NCBI GenBank assembly: GCA_015039365.1
Contig: WION01000057.1
Coordinates: 124,001-188,000, forward strand
Source of the DNA: Amanita rubescens
Lineage: Eukaryota > Basidiomycota > Agaricomycetes > Agaricales > Amanitaceae
Direction of reading: 5' to 3'
Length of the DNA: 64,000 nt
Shown here: positions 35,301-46,568 of the stretch, piece by piece
How the letters are laid out: every line of letters starts with the position of its first letter
Position numbering within the stretch: the stretch's first letter is position 1
Made by a program: the position numbers and the translations under genes
The notes under the pieces: generated by a model
What the model was told of the DNA's origin: nothing
Databases searched by the model: none
Seen by the model: only the letters and a program-made list of their open reading frames with translations

Positions 35301-37074
35301 TGGCTATGAGTGACTGGAAGTGCTGGAAGTCAGTTGCAGTGACTTCAATGTGCAATGGTTTGGAGTAGCATCAGAAAACATGCCAAAAATCTGACATCTG
35401 ATGGTGTCTGATTCCTTCCTGATCATCTTTGTTATGTGCATGGTGTTTGTACATGGAAATTGCTGCCATCTTAAAGTTGTGTTACAAAACATCACAGGGC
35501 TCAGCTCCGTTATAAGATGGAGCATCATTTCATTCAGCCTTGGAACTGGTTGTTTGATTGTCTGACAATCAGATGTCATCAGTTAATATCAGACAACAGA
35601 CAACCAGTGTTTCAGACACTGTCAGACCATCACCATCAGACAACCAGTGTTCCAGCACAAGTCAGGCAATCAGAAAATCAGATCAGGTTCAAAAGACTGG
35701 TGTTCAAAACAGTACTTTGCAAGTATCTTGAGTTTGGCAGCATTTGGCACTGCAATTCTTGCACAGATGTGATCACATGATTTTTTGGGATTTTTGAGAA
35801 TTTTTTTGATTTTTTTGATTTTTTTCAAAGCTATGTTTGAAAATGTATTTTGCAAATATCTCATGTTTGACTTTATTTGGCATTATGATTGTTGCATATT
35901 CTGAATCACAAAAGCTAGGCGCATCTTTTTTGTCACAGTCACATATTACATAATGTCACACTTCTATAAAAGGAAATTTTAATTTTGTTATATTTTATCT
36001 TATCTTATCTAGGCCATCATATTACTTAAGCTGCCTATCATCTATCTATCTATCTAATCTTATCTCCACTACCCCCCCTTTTCCCGAGGGGGTGCTGGGG
36101 GATATGTGCCAGATGCCCCCTCCTTATATACCTGTGGGCCTGCGCACAGACCAACTGGTCATGTCACATGACCACATAAACAGGAATGAAACAAGGAGTC
36201 CTTACACTCCTTGTGGACTCCTCATACAGGGAGTCCAGAGGAGTCCCGGGAGTCTACCAGGAGTCTACCAGGAGTCCCAGCTCACTCCCGGTACATTTTG
36301 GCTGGGATGAGGGGTCTTCCAGGGAGGTGGGAGTCCCTCTGGAGTCCCAGGAATTCCCGGGAATTCCCGGGAGTGAGCCAGGAGTCCTCAGGAGTCTACA
36401 AGGAACGCGTGGGGGAAGGTAAAGACCTCCATCTGCTATCCGCACCTTGACACGCCCCTCCTCCACATCCCGACAGCATCCGCAGCACGCCGACTGCCAC
36501 TGAGACCTCCGACACTTCCTGAACCCTATCGCCATCCCCGACTCCCTTGTTTGCGACTACCTACGCACAATCGGACGCCGTCGACACTACGTCTCACCTC
36601 CGATGCCCCTTCTGTCGACGCCGACATTCCGTCTTGTTCAATCACGGACTTCCGCTGCCCTTCCGACTCGGACACTCCGCTTCCAACACTTCACCTTGTT
36701 CATCCACTGACCCGATGCAGGTTGACGGTGACGTCAACATTCAAAACTGGTGAGCGGGTGTAACGTGCCGATACTGGCTACGTTGTACTCAGTGCTCAAA
36801 CCCAACACATGGCGGCTCCGACCTCCGACACTGCGGACCCCGAAACCCGACGTCGGATGCATCGGATCGTCGGACGCATGTAGTACATGAGGTAGACATT
36901 ATATAAATGTGTCATAGTTTAGTTTTTTATACATCTTCCCTTTAGACCACTTCATTGCAATCGTCCGACAGTGCGGCCGAGGTTGGGTGCAACTGCCCCG
37001 TCCACCGAACTCATTCGGCACACGCCGAAACACTCGGGGGTTGTGCGCAACACAGCCTCATTTGAGTTGTTACA
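32335..37074 (+). mobile_element. Non-coding LTR element (LARD), TGTAACG family, with nested MULE-like insert
   Basis: LTRs 32335-32650 and 36759-37074, both 316 bp and almost identical (TGTAACGTGCCGATACTGGC ... GAGTTGTTACA). Perfect 4-bp duplication CCGG at 32331-32334 and 37075-37078. Primer-binding site TGGAGCCCACCGCTCGG at about 32653. Purine run GAGCGGG just before the 3' LTR. Interior without the MULE insert is about 1.8 kb and carries only low-complexity frames (for example 32917-33609), no retroviral domains. It inserted at the exon end of the hAT gene. Confidence 0.93.
34155..36428. mobile_element. MULE-like non-autonomous element, 'GGACTCC' type, 2,274 bp
   Basis: Left end CAACACTTTACCCTCCCCCA, right end complement AGGTCTTTACCTTCCCCCAC. 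Perfect 9-bp target duplication CCATCTGCT at 34146-34154 and 36429-36437. Both subterminal regions are runs of GGACTCCTTGTGGACTCC-type repeats (34178-34300 and 36195-36410). The interior has no ORF; it contains the GCAAATATCTCATGTTTG and CTGACAATCAGA blocks seen in the other members, and a nested end-like CAGTACTTTACACTCATG at 34887. Nine-base duplications point to the Mutator superfamily. Confidence 0.88.
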
Positions 37075-37196
37075 CCGGGGACCGACAAATAATCCAGCGC
37101 CATACGTGAGAGTCGTGGATAGACAGAATGGTGTTTGTTCCACCATGCAATTGGGTCATCCACCTCTTCTATATCGGTTGCGAGATAGTTTCCAAG

Positions 37197-38769
37197 TAGT
37201 GTTGTTGGGGCTCGGCTAAGCTCGGCTTCGGCTCAGCTTAGTCACCGGAGCCGATTTTTCGGCTCAGCTCGGCTCCCAGAGCCAGCTATAGCCGGCTCTG
37301 GCTATGGTTTTCAAGCAACCGATGCCCTACCCCAGGTAAATGCCTCCTCAGGCATTGTAGGCATTTTGGAACCTTTGCTTCGCATATCCCTTGCCTCAGG
37401 AAGGTTGGAGAGTGCTGGCTGCATGACTGGAAGCCAGGGTAGGGTCTGGGCACAAGGTGAGTAAAGATTTGATCATATCTCAGCCATTTCTTGACGGATT
37501 CCCTTCAATATAGGATCATCTGAAAGCTCTTTCCAAGCTTATTCTCGACGTCTTAACCGTTTGGCACCGCACGCACTTGATTCCGCCCGTTAAGGCAGAG
37601 CTGAGTCACACCATATGTTTTCTTTCATCATATCTCCCCCATTTCCCGACGCTTTTGCTTCGATCTTGGACCATTTAGAAGCGATTTTGGCCCTCTTTCT
37701 CGTCGCATTGACCGCTTGATGCGGCGCGCTTTCGTTCTTTCGCTATTCATCAATCTTTCCTTCAAAACAATTTTTATCATATCCCATCTGTTTCTCAATG
37801 GTTTTACTTCAATCCTGCACCATTTAGAAGTGCTTTTCACTCTATTTCTCGACGCAGTGACCGCTTTATGCTCTGCAAATTCATTGTCTCATTATTCACA
37901 AATCTGTATACTCAGTACTGGTTTTTCCTCATGTAGGTCCAGTTTTGCATGTAATTCTATCAAATTCACATAGATTAAAGTTATTTCCATTGGCATTTCA
38001 AGCTATGAGTGGACTGTGATAAAATAGGCTAGGTATCATTATGTCTCATTACTGTAATTACCCATCCTGGCCAAAAGTGCTTGCAATGCATTAAGTTGCC
38101 TATGTGTTGAGAAAATGCTTCTGAATGCGACATAATTGGAGTGAAACTGACCATAAATGAGTGAGATATGACCCCACAAGCATGTAAAATACAATTTGAA
38201 TGAAATATTGATGAATAGCGAAAGAACGAAAGCGCGCCGCATCAAGCGGTCAATGCGACGAGAAAGAGGGCCAAAATTGCTTCTAAATGGTCCAAGATCG
38301 AAGCAAAAGCGTCAGGAAATGGGGGAGATATGATAAAAGAAAACATATGGTGTGACTCAGCTCTGCCTTAACGGGCGGAATCAAGTGCGCGCGGTGCCAA
38401 ACGGTTAAGACGTCGAGAATAAGCTTGGAAAGAGCTTTCAGATGATCCTATATTGAAGGGAATCCGTCAAGAAATGGCTGAGATATGATCAAATCTTTAC
38501 TTACCTTGTTCCCAGACCTTACCCATGCAGCCACTACTCCCCAACCCTCTTGATGCAAGTAATGAGCAAAACAAAGCATCCTAAATGCTTAAGTGATGCA
38601 GGGGGGCTTTACTAGAGGCAGGGGGTTTACCTGTGGATCAGTACTGGGATGCCGGCTACAGCTGGCTAGAGCCGGCTGTAGCTGGCTTTGAAAATTCAGC
38701 TCCAGCTCAGCTCCCGATTGGCTCAGCTCAACTGGCTTGCAGCTTGAAGCCGAGCCGGCAACAACACTA
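37197..38769. mobile_element. hAT-type fold-back element, 1,573 bp
   Basis: Ends TAGTGTTGTTGGGGCTCGGC and complement TAGTGTTGTTGCCGGCTCGG. Perfect 8-bp duplication TTTCCAAG at 37189-37196 and 38770-38777. Subterminal GGCTCGGCT / AGCCGGCT arrays. The interior is a giant inverted repeat: 37445-37775 (GATTTGATCATATCTCAGCC ... GCTATTCATCAAT) pairs with 38210-38500, leaving a loop of about 430 bp. Open frames on the arms mirror one another and are not genes. Inserted in the hAT transposase gene. Confidence 0.92.
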
Positions 38770-39200
38770 TTTCCAAGTTCATCGCGGAGGTGCGACGTTT
38801 TGGGCTTGGCGAGCGATGGCAAATTATCGAATATGTTCACTTTTTCTTCCTGATGAGGCATAGAAAACTGAGCTCCTCTCTCGTAGTACTAAATGGCAGT
38901 CTCACCTTCTGTTTAGATGCCTTACTATTCTCTTTCACCTTGCCCTTTTCTTTGGCCTGCTCATCGGCATTTGGAATGACACGATCCGCATATGAGCGCT
39001 CATAGGCTGAGCGCAAAAGTTCCCGCGCAGTTGCAATCCAATTCTCCAACCATTTAGCATGCTTGAAGTATTCCAGTTTGTGTTGAGGGTGAAGCACTGC
39101 GGTTATTGAGTTAATTCTGGTGGAGGAATAGAGAATAAATTATAAGCACGTACTCATAGCAATTCTGTACAAGTCCAACATATCCGTCTTACTGTAATAT

Positions 39201-40006
39201 TAGTGTTTTAAAGTCCGGTTAAAGGACCGGCAAAAAACCGGCAACCGGACCGGACCAGTATCGGTTGCAACCGAACCGTGGTTGCCAGTTTTGCCAGCTG
39301 CAGCCTTGAAACAGTTTCGGTCCGAGGCTTTGGGCCAGATGTCAAAGACCGGTTGCAAAACTGGTTGCAACTGGTCTTTTTCAGCAACCGTTTGGAGGGT
39401 TGGAGGGGTGGATTGGCCGGTGCAAGCTTGGATGACGCTGCCGAAATTAGAAATTGTTCTAATTTTAGCAGTGTCATCCAAGTGTCCACTTCCGCATCCA
39501 CCTATGCAACCCCTTGTATTAATGTAGAAACTATCAGATCTCAACAAATGACATATCCAATGCCATGATATAGCATATTCTGACCTGTAACCCCTGAGAA
39601 TAACATATCAATGACATCTTTGTTGTCGAATTTTCTTTGTTTCTAATTTTAGCAACGTCATCCGAGTGCCCACTTATGCATCCACCTATGCAACCCCTTT
39701 TATCAATGCAATAACTATCAGATCTCAACAAATGACATATCCAATGCCACATTATAACTTATTCTGGCACTTTAGGAACTCATATACTTTTATATTAATA
39801 AAATTCGATTTTTTTGCTATTACATAAACGGTTTTGAGTGAAAACCGGTTGCAACCGGTTGCACAATGTGCCTGCAATATAGAAAGACCGGTTGTCACCA
39901 GTTTTGGTCCGGTTGTCCCCAAATTAGAAATTCCAAAAAACCGGTTGGGTCCGGTTGCGCCAAAAATAGAGTGAAAAACCGGACCGAACCGGACTTTAAA
40001 ACACTA
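39201..40006. mobile_element. hAT-type non-autonomous element, 806 bp
   Basis: Ends TAGTGTTTTAAAGTCCGGTT and complement GGACTTTAAAACACTA. Perfect 8-bp duplication TGTAATAT at 39193-39200 and 40007-40014. The ends carry AACCGGTTGCAACCGGTT-type arrays. The centre has a direct duplication of about 130 bp containing TCTAATTTTAGCA(G/A)(T/C)GTCATCC and CTATCAGATCTCAACAAATG (39455-39565 and 39640-39755). Non-coding. Inserted in the hAT transposase gene. Confidence 0.92.
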
Positions 40007-42668
40007 TGTAATATCGGTTGAGCGTCTTTTTAGCGAGGCCGATTGCGGCGCGGATAGCTGGATCCAATCTTCTCTCATTTAACAATCCTGTGGTGAATAT
40101 CTAGTCAATGTAATCTGTAGCGGGGATTACCATCGTGAGATTAGGCTTCGATCGAGAGAAGTAAAGCATCGCCTCTTTCAGGACCTGTACGCATGGAACA
40201 GGTTTCAGTGTGTGGGTAGGGCATGCACAGGGCAAGGGTTCAGGCAATGGGACACGAGGCCGAGTGGGACCGTGGGTGAGAATAGCAGTGGACGTAGAGC
40301 GGAACATCAGTCATTGCTCATGACGTGGCAGAGTGTAGAGTCTCACCTGCAAAATGTCTTGCAACTGCTCCACAAGCTTCCAATCTGCTTCGCTCAAGCC
40401 CAACTTGTCAACACCTAGTCATACCTTGTCCGTGATGGCATCGATCCCCTCTCGGTATTCCAAGGCGAAGTGGAGCATATCATACATTGAGTTCCACCGG
40501 GTTTGTACATCGCATGGCATGCATCTGACATCCAGACCGGCGTCTTTTAATGCAGATTCCCATGCAGGAAGCAAGCTAGTGGGCGAGTTTATCATTTTGA
40601 AGCTCAGTTTATGAAGCTGATCAGGTCGAGTCAGACTTCACTATTGTGAACCACAGCACGTTATCATACCTTTAGAAGAATCAATCATATAGGCCTTATT
40701 GAGGCCTCAACTTCGGCGCGCTGCTGAGCTGTCATCAGAACGAGCCCATCAACAATACCGTCCTCATCATCCAAACTATTTTCCTCCTCATCCTCGTCAT
40801 TCTGGGGCCCATGCGTTGCCATATCCACAGCTATGGCGATACCCTGTGCTTCCATTTTATCGACTTCATCTTGATTAAAATGGCTAGCATCGAATTGATT
40901 TATCAAGCATTTTGCGACTAAATTAGTAACATGCAAGAAGCAGCGAGCACGTGCAGCTGAGCCATTGAACTCCAGTACGATTTCTTCAAGCTCATCAATC
41001 ATAGTGTCATTATTTGATGCATTATCACCAGTGATCGCCAGAATTTTGTCGGAGATACCAAAACTGTTGAGAACGCACGCAAACACCTGCGCAAGCACAA
41101 TGCTGGTGTGATGCTGTAAGATGGACTCAGATGCTTGCCGTGGTGAGTTCAGTTCATAACTTACCTCTGCCACTTCTATCACGTCGAGAACCATTGCTAA
41201 CGGCGATCCATTATGTTCAAGATGAACAATGATTGCAACAAACAAACGATGACTGGCCTCAGATGTCCAGGCATTGGTGGAGAAGCTCAGGGCACCTTCA
41301 TATGCCTGCAGCATCTTGGTGATCCTCTTGTGGGTGCATCCAAATACTAGTCGAACATTGCGTGACACGGTTGACAGATGGGGCAGGTAGAACTCTGGGT
41401 GACCTGTCTTCATAAGGGTTTTGAATCCACGATCCGCGACAACTTCAAATGGGCGCAAGCTTTTGACAACCCACCGCACTATTTCAGCCCTCTTTGCGAA
41501 TTAATCCAATCCTCTGGACACAATTCTACCACGACTTACTTAATTTCAAGCTTGGTCATTGGACGCGAGGAATAGGTATGAGTAAGCTGGCCTTTTCCGA
41601 ATGCAGCTGAAATAGATCCATTTGCTAGGTATCCTTTCACACCAGCACGAGCGGCGTCGATGTCCCTTGCTTTTGATATCTGTTTATAAACGTCCTCGCC
41701 CCAACACTTAGATGTGCAAACATGTTTCAGCAAGTTGCCGGTTGACTTCGCATCTCCTTTATCAAGAAAATGCCGAACAGTTCGGCCACAGCCCCTTCCA
41801 AGACATTTAAAGACGTGGCTTCAGCGCCCGTCTACATATTCAATAGTGGGAGTACTACCAAAGAAGGCATACACCTGTGCGTTCCACTCATTTTTCAATC
41901 TTTCTGTCAGAACGTCAGCGGTATTGAATCCATTGTTCAGGGCTGGGGCTTACCCAATTCTGCCTCAGAATCATCAGGGTCATCATTCTCCAAGTCTGAT
42001 GCCTCTGATGCCTCGGGCTCTTCGTCGTCGGGCACCAATTCAGCTACCTTTGAAGCAGGGGCCTCGTCATCTGAGGAGTTGATATCTATAGTAGCTGGTT
42101 CTTGAGCGGATGGACCAGACTACAAATGCAATTGGAGGTGAGATTAACTTTATTTCTAGTGTCAGTACGTTCATACCTTTTTGTGTTTCTTCGAAGAACC
42201 TTCTTCATGGTCAGGCTCTTTTTCTTGAACAGTTGGTCCAGACTACAAACACAAATCAGTGGTATTCCCGTACTAAAGCCTGACATATGTTTTTAGCTTT
42301 CTTTGATTTATTTGATGATGAAGAACCTTCTTCATGGTCAACCGCTTTGCGTTTAGACTGTTGAAGTCCTTCCTCGGCCTGTAGTAGGGCCTTTTTTTCA
42401 GTTGGTCTGCATTGGCGCTTCTCGCTGATGACATCACTCATTTTGTACTTTGTTACTAGTGTGGCCTTGTTTAGGAATACCAGAAATAGTCCATGATCAC
42501 TGATAGACTTTAATTAAACTTTGATTAAAGTTTGATGGATATATACAGAACCAAGCCACCACACGTACCCACGGGTTCACGGGTTCAATATCCAAGACCC
42601 GTACCTGTACCCGGTCATACCCTTACCCGTGACCCATCACGGGTAACACATACCCGTGCTGATCTCTA

Positions 42669-43628
42669 ATCATCTATGCCCCCCTTCCTCCTTGACTTTG
42701 ATGATATCACCAATCACATTTATTCATGACTTCTGACAACATGTCATAGGTGATTAGTGGTCACTGGTTGTTGCTGGCACAAGGTGAGATTGTGCAGATG
42801 GACCATGGCACACAACTAGAGCACCAGCAACTCCTGCACTGGCTACACCCCTGCACTTTGCAACTGGCAGCAGCAACACATTGCAAGTTTCTCACACTTG
42901 CATCCTAAAAAGTATTTTGCAAATACAATATGTCCAGTTTGGCCTCACAATTCTTCAAATATGACCTGGATCACATGGTTTTTCTGCATTTTTAAAGAAC
43001 TTTTTGGAATTTTATTAAAATATAAATGATGCCAAACAACCATGGATACCCATCACAAGGGTATCCAAATGTGGTATCTAACATTGCATATGGCAAAATA
43101 GGATAATCCTAATATACTAACACTAAATAACAATGCAACATCATCACATTCAAAAGGACAAGAAGTGAACAGTCACTTTTATGTACAACATACATCATCC
43201 ATGTTCCTTGTGACATTCTTACAACATGCAATAGAAGTACAAACAATGACAAATAAGCATCACAGTTGAAACAAGTGAGAAAATAGCTTTCAGATGCATA
43301 TACATTCATTACAAACATAATTTTAGATGTGTACTACATCATACATGTACAAACAGTAGAAAATGTCATTAGTAATCATCAAAATTAAAACAAGCAAGAA
43401 GAGAGCTTTCAAATGCCTATACAAACATGTATATTCCCTTTAAATGAGTTTTTAGGTGTGAAAACATCATAAAAATACATAATCAATATAGTAGGGGTGT
43501 TGTATACCATTATTTGTTAAAAGTAGGGTGTTATTCCACACAATTCCGCACAATTCTGCGCGGAATCCGTGGAATTCCATGGATTCCATGGATTCCTCAA
43601 GGAATGGGGGGTGGACTGCAAAGTACTG
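42669..43628 (+). mobile_element. MULE-like element, right portion ('ATTCC' type)
   Basis: Starts at the hAT boundary with interior sequence (TTCATGACTTCTGACAACATG) shared with 24890-24935 and 50370. It includes the GCAAATA ... CACATGGTTTTTCTGCATTT block at 42910-43000 and ends with ATTCCGCACAATTCTGCGCG, GGAATTCCATGGATTCC repeats and GGGGGGTGGACTGCAAAGTACTG, a degenerate TIR. No left end: the 5' part was lost at the hAT junction. Confidence 0.6.
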
Positions 43629-44095
43629 GTATGAAGCGGTAGCACAAGTCCATAATACTCGCAACTGCATCAACATGATCCCAGGACAAGGAGGAGGATC
43701 ATTATACTCACATCAGTCTTTGAAAGAAGATTGGAGCATTAGTCTTTCTAAGTTAGGTTGCATGACTGCAGTCGTGGCATGACTGCAGTTATGGTCACAC
43801 TTTGTTGAACAAAGTTGCGGTCGCGGTCATAGAAAATTGGTCTATCTCCATGACCAGTTATGACCCCCAGTGAAAACCTAGGCTATTAGAGGCAATTTTC
43901 TGTCGATTACATGCATTTATTTCGATTGTGTACAATTGTTGGGGTGCCGGGGCCGGGCAATGGATTGCCGGAAAATAGATTGTATATTTTTATAATTTAC
44001 GCTACATTCAACAATCGAACGAAATAGCTGTCCTCGTTGTCCTCGTTGTGCCCGGAAATCGTCAACCGCACTATGAATATTCTGCTCATCGTGCA
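43629..44095. other. Short unassigned stretch with a hAT-type fragment
   Basis: 43755-43880 contains repeated GCATGACTGCAGT and GGTCATAGAAAATTGG / CCATGACCAGTTATGACC, the vocabulary of the GACCGGT-type hAT elements. No complete ends. No gene recognised. Confidence 0.3.
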
Positions 44096-45868
44096 TCCAA
44101 TCACGTGTAAATGGACTTAGAAAAGTTTGAACACATCGAGCTAGTATATGGTATGAGACGTGCTTGCAAGGAAACAACAGCAGCATCACAATGTCATGCA
44201 ATATGTCGAAGACTTGACCACGAAGATCATGCCAGTTGCCTTCAAGAGTTCCTCGCACATAGAGGGATTGCTCTACCACAGGGCAATGTAGCCGGCCATA
44301 CACAAACAGATATGGTCGGAAGGTCATCTGAAGCAAGTGCTGGACAGAGCACCACCAATGTGGGCAATGACCTGGATGCAATTCCACATTCCCCATGCGC
44401 TGAGGTATGTCTTACTACGTGATTTACGTTCAATTTCTTATACCGGTGTTTTTCCCATTTGTAGACAAGTGACGACACTGATGTCCATGACGTTCCCGAG
44501 GGTGCAGGTGACTCTTATGGAGATTGCAATAATGATCTGTTTGGACAACAACCTGAACAGGATGGTTTATCGGGTCAACAGGTATGTTCTACGTGGTTTA
44601 CATACTGTATACATTACTATGTGTAGTAGGCAAACAATGATATTCATATGGACGATGTTGAGCATGAAGCTCACGGAGAACATGCTGAAGGCTTCAATGA
44701 TGAAGAAAACCATCCATTGGATGAGATCGAACACAACTTTTCTCAGTTCGACGCCGAAACTACTATCGGCTTGGATTCACAGATACATGACATAGAGATA
44801 ACAACCAAGTTTATTGAAGCATTGAAAAATGCGAAACTTGAAGACAGTAACATGCTTCCAGATGATATAGCTCGCTTGCATGCAGCTCCGAGCGACTTTC
44901 CCTTCGATGTGTATGATCCCGACTTTCTATTGTCTCTTCGTACATTTCTATCTGTCAATACTGCATCCCAGGAAGTTTACAACACTTTTCGTGACGCCGT
45001 TCTTACCCAACACCCTGACAACACTTTTCTTTCCTATGACCAAATCAAGCAGCGCATTCAACAGATCACCGGTATTGTTCCCATCACCCACGACATGTGT
45101 GTAGACTTGTGTGCCGCATTCACCAGTCCATTCAGTGATCTTACTGAATGTCCTCTCTGCACTGAACCCCGCTATCAATATACCTCTGGTCCACGTCCCA
45201 AACAAATTGCGAGGCACCAATATCATACTATACCCTTGGGATTTGTGCTACAAGCTTTCTACCGATCACCAGAGGATGCTCAACGAATGCACTATCGCCA
45301 GAAGTGAACTGACGAGATCCTTGCTCATTTATGAGCTAACGGGTATCAAATTGATGTATACGATGATATCTACATCGGAAGCAACTACCTAGATGCAGTT
45401 GAAAGTGGGAAAATCAAACCTGGCGACATTGTGGTGCAGGTTTCGCTCAATGGCACACAACTCTTTAGAGACAAGGAGTCAGATTGTTGGATGTACATAT
45501 TCATCATCCACGACCTTTCTCCTGATCTTCGCTACACAAAAAACTATGTGATTCCCGGTGGATTTATTCCTGGGCCAAATAAGCCAAAGCACATCGACTC
45601 CTTTATATTTCCAGGCTTATATCATTTGTCGGCACTGCAACGTGAAGGGTTGCACATATTTGATGCATCGACTGGAAGGCGTATACATGCTATGCCATTT
45701 GTAGCGCTAGGGACCGCAGATGGGCCGGGTATGGCTAACATGGCAGGTATGGTCGGACACCAAGGGAAGTACGGTTGTCGGCTTTACTGTGGATTACCCA
45801 GCCGACACAGAGTGATGAAGTTGGAATATCTCCTCATCATGGAGTCCAACGCAGCAGCGCAGCGTACA
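44096..45868 (+). pseudogene. Tnp2-family (CACTA/EnSpm) transposase remnant
   Basis: Exons at 44096-44404, 44465-44581 and 44630 onwards, joined by introns of 60 nt (44405-44464) and 48 nt (44582-44629), both GTATGT...TAG. The protein has an acidic N-terminus (DDVEHEAHGEHAEGFNDEEN), then TECPLCTEPRYQYTSGPRPK (zinc-binding CxxC), DDIYIGSNYLDAVESGKIKP, the catalytic-region strings SDCWMYIFIIHDLSPDLRY, GGFIPGPNKPKHIDSFIFPG and LGTADGPGMANMAGMVGHQG, and GCRLYCGLPSRH. These match the mushroom Tnp2 transposases I know. In-frame TGA stops at 45305-45307 and 45332-45334, and truncation by the copia LTR at about 45869, show it is dead. Confidence 0.88.
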
Positions 45869-46520
45869 TGTACTGAGTAAGGAACCAACTTACTGTGAAG
45901 GTAGGAGGTTGGTTTGAGGGACTTTATAGGAGCTGAGGCTCAACTATAAGATGTGTGGATGAGAGTAAGAAGTTAGGAGAGAACGACGAATTGTCCCTCC
46001 TTTTATATTGTCTGAGATACAAATAAGTGTAAACTATGCTATCTACGGACCTTATCCTATTGGATGATAAGGTGTGTATTGTATTACACAGCTATCGTCA
46101 TATTGACTCATCATATGACAATATGTGAGTCATAACGTATCATATGATCTATTCCTAGTCATAATGATTGACAGAATTTATAGAGTTCTGTCATATCTGA
46201 CATATTGCTGTATGACAGATATTATAGAGTTCATTCTTGACAGATTGCTGTAGAATGACGATATATGATTCATAAGGAATCATATTTAGTAACTATGACG
46301 CAAGCGTATTTATATCTACTTAATCTATATCCTTTAGTATAGATTTGATTATCAGTATCTTATCTTCTATCTTATCTTATGATAAGATATGATAAGATAG
46401 TCTTGATAAGATAAGAAAATATCTACAATATATTATCATTATAAGATAGTCTTGATAAGATAAGAAAATATCTACAATATATTATCATTATAATATATGG
46501 TTTTATATATTTTCATCACA
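45869..46520 (-). mobile_element. Ty1/copia 3' LTR (minus strand)
   Basis: On the minus strand it starts TGTGATGAAAATATATAAAAC right after the polypurine tract GCGAAGGGG (46521-46529) and ends near CTCAGTACA. It contains TATAGTTGAGCCTCAGCTCC, shared with the LTR at 25877. A 65-bp direct duplication (TAAGATAGTCTTGATAAGAT ...) lies at 46386-46492. Many hairpins: ACCTTATCC-loop-GGATGATAAGGT, GACTCA-loop-TGAGTC, GACAGAA-loop-TTCTGTC, TATGATTC-loop-GAATCATA. The outer boundary is approximate. Confidence 0.7.
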
Positions 46521-46568
46521 CCCCTTCGCTAAGTACATAGGTACTTAACCTAATGCTGCTTCTTGATC

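Larger units (their letters stand above)
31662..42441 (-). pseudogene. hAT transposase gene, interrupted
   Basis: Minus-strand pieces in order. 42441-42256 and nearby: basic N-terminus (MSDVISEKRQCRPTEKKALL). 41733-41536: SAAFGKGQLTHTYSSRPMTK. 41479-40685: FKTLMKTGHPEFYLPHLSTV, ALSFSTNAWTSEASHRLFVA, KILAITGDNASNNDTMIDEL, ARCFLHVTNLVAKCLINQFD, the RNase H-like core with hAT Asp motifs. 39097-38837: HKLEYFKHAKWLENWIATAR. 37190-37079: DPIAWWNKHHSVYPRLSRMA then LDYLSVPG. 32280-31662: MSVDVERLFSRGRNLISHTR, NRLAAQTARAILCLGDWSLL, ending at a stop at 31662. The last two parts are the hAT dimerisation domain, apparently joined across a short intron (GTAAGT after VPG). Insertions make it inactive. Confidence 0.85.
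31470..42668 (-). mobile_element. hAT transposon enlarged by nested insertions
   Basis: Ends TAGAGATCTGCATGGGTAAACC (31470; 22 nt shown as motif core TAGAGATCwGCAyGGGT) and the complement at 42668. Both are followed by about 150 bp of repeated ACCCGTA/CGGGTA motifs, classic hAT subterminal repeats. Flanking 8-mers AGCATATT and ATCATCTA agree at five positions only, so no clean duplication. The interior is one minus-strand hAT transposase gene plus a solo LTR (31865-32261), a LARD (32335-37074) containing a MULE-like element (34155-36428), and two small hAT elements (37197-38769, 39201-40006). Confidence 0.8.

Noticed and set aside
38039..38245. Small frames on both arms of the 37197 element as a duplicated gene
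   Set aside because: They are mirror images caused by the large inverted repeat and carry no domain.
31462..42676. An 8-bp target duplication for the outer hAT element
   Set aside because: AGCATATT and ATCATCTA agree at only five of eight positions and the outer flanks are of different origin.
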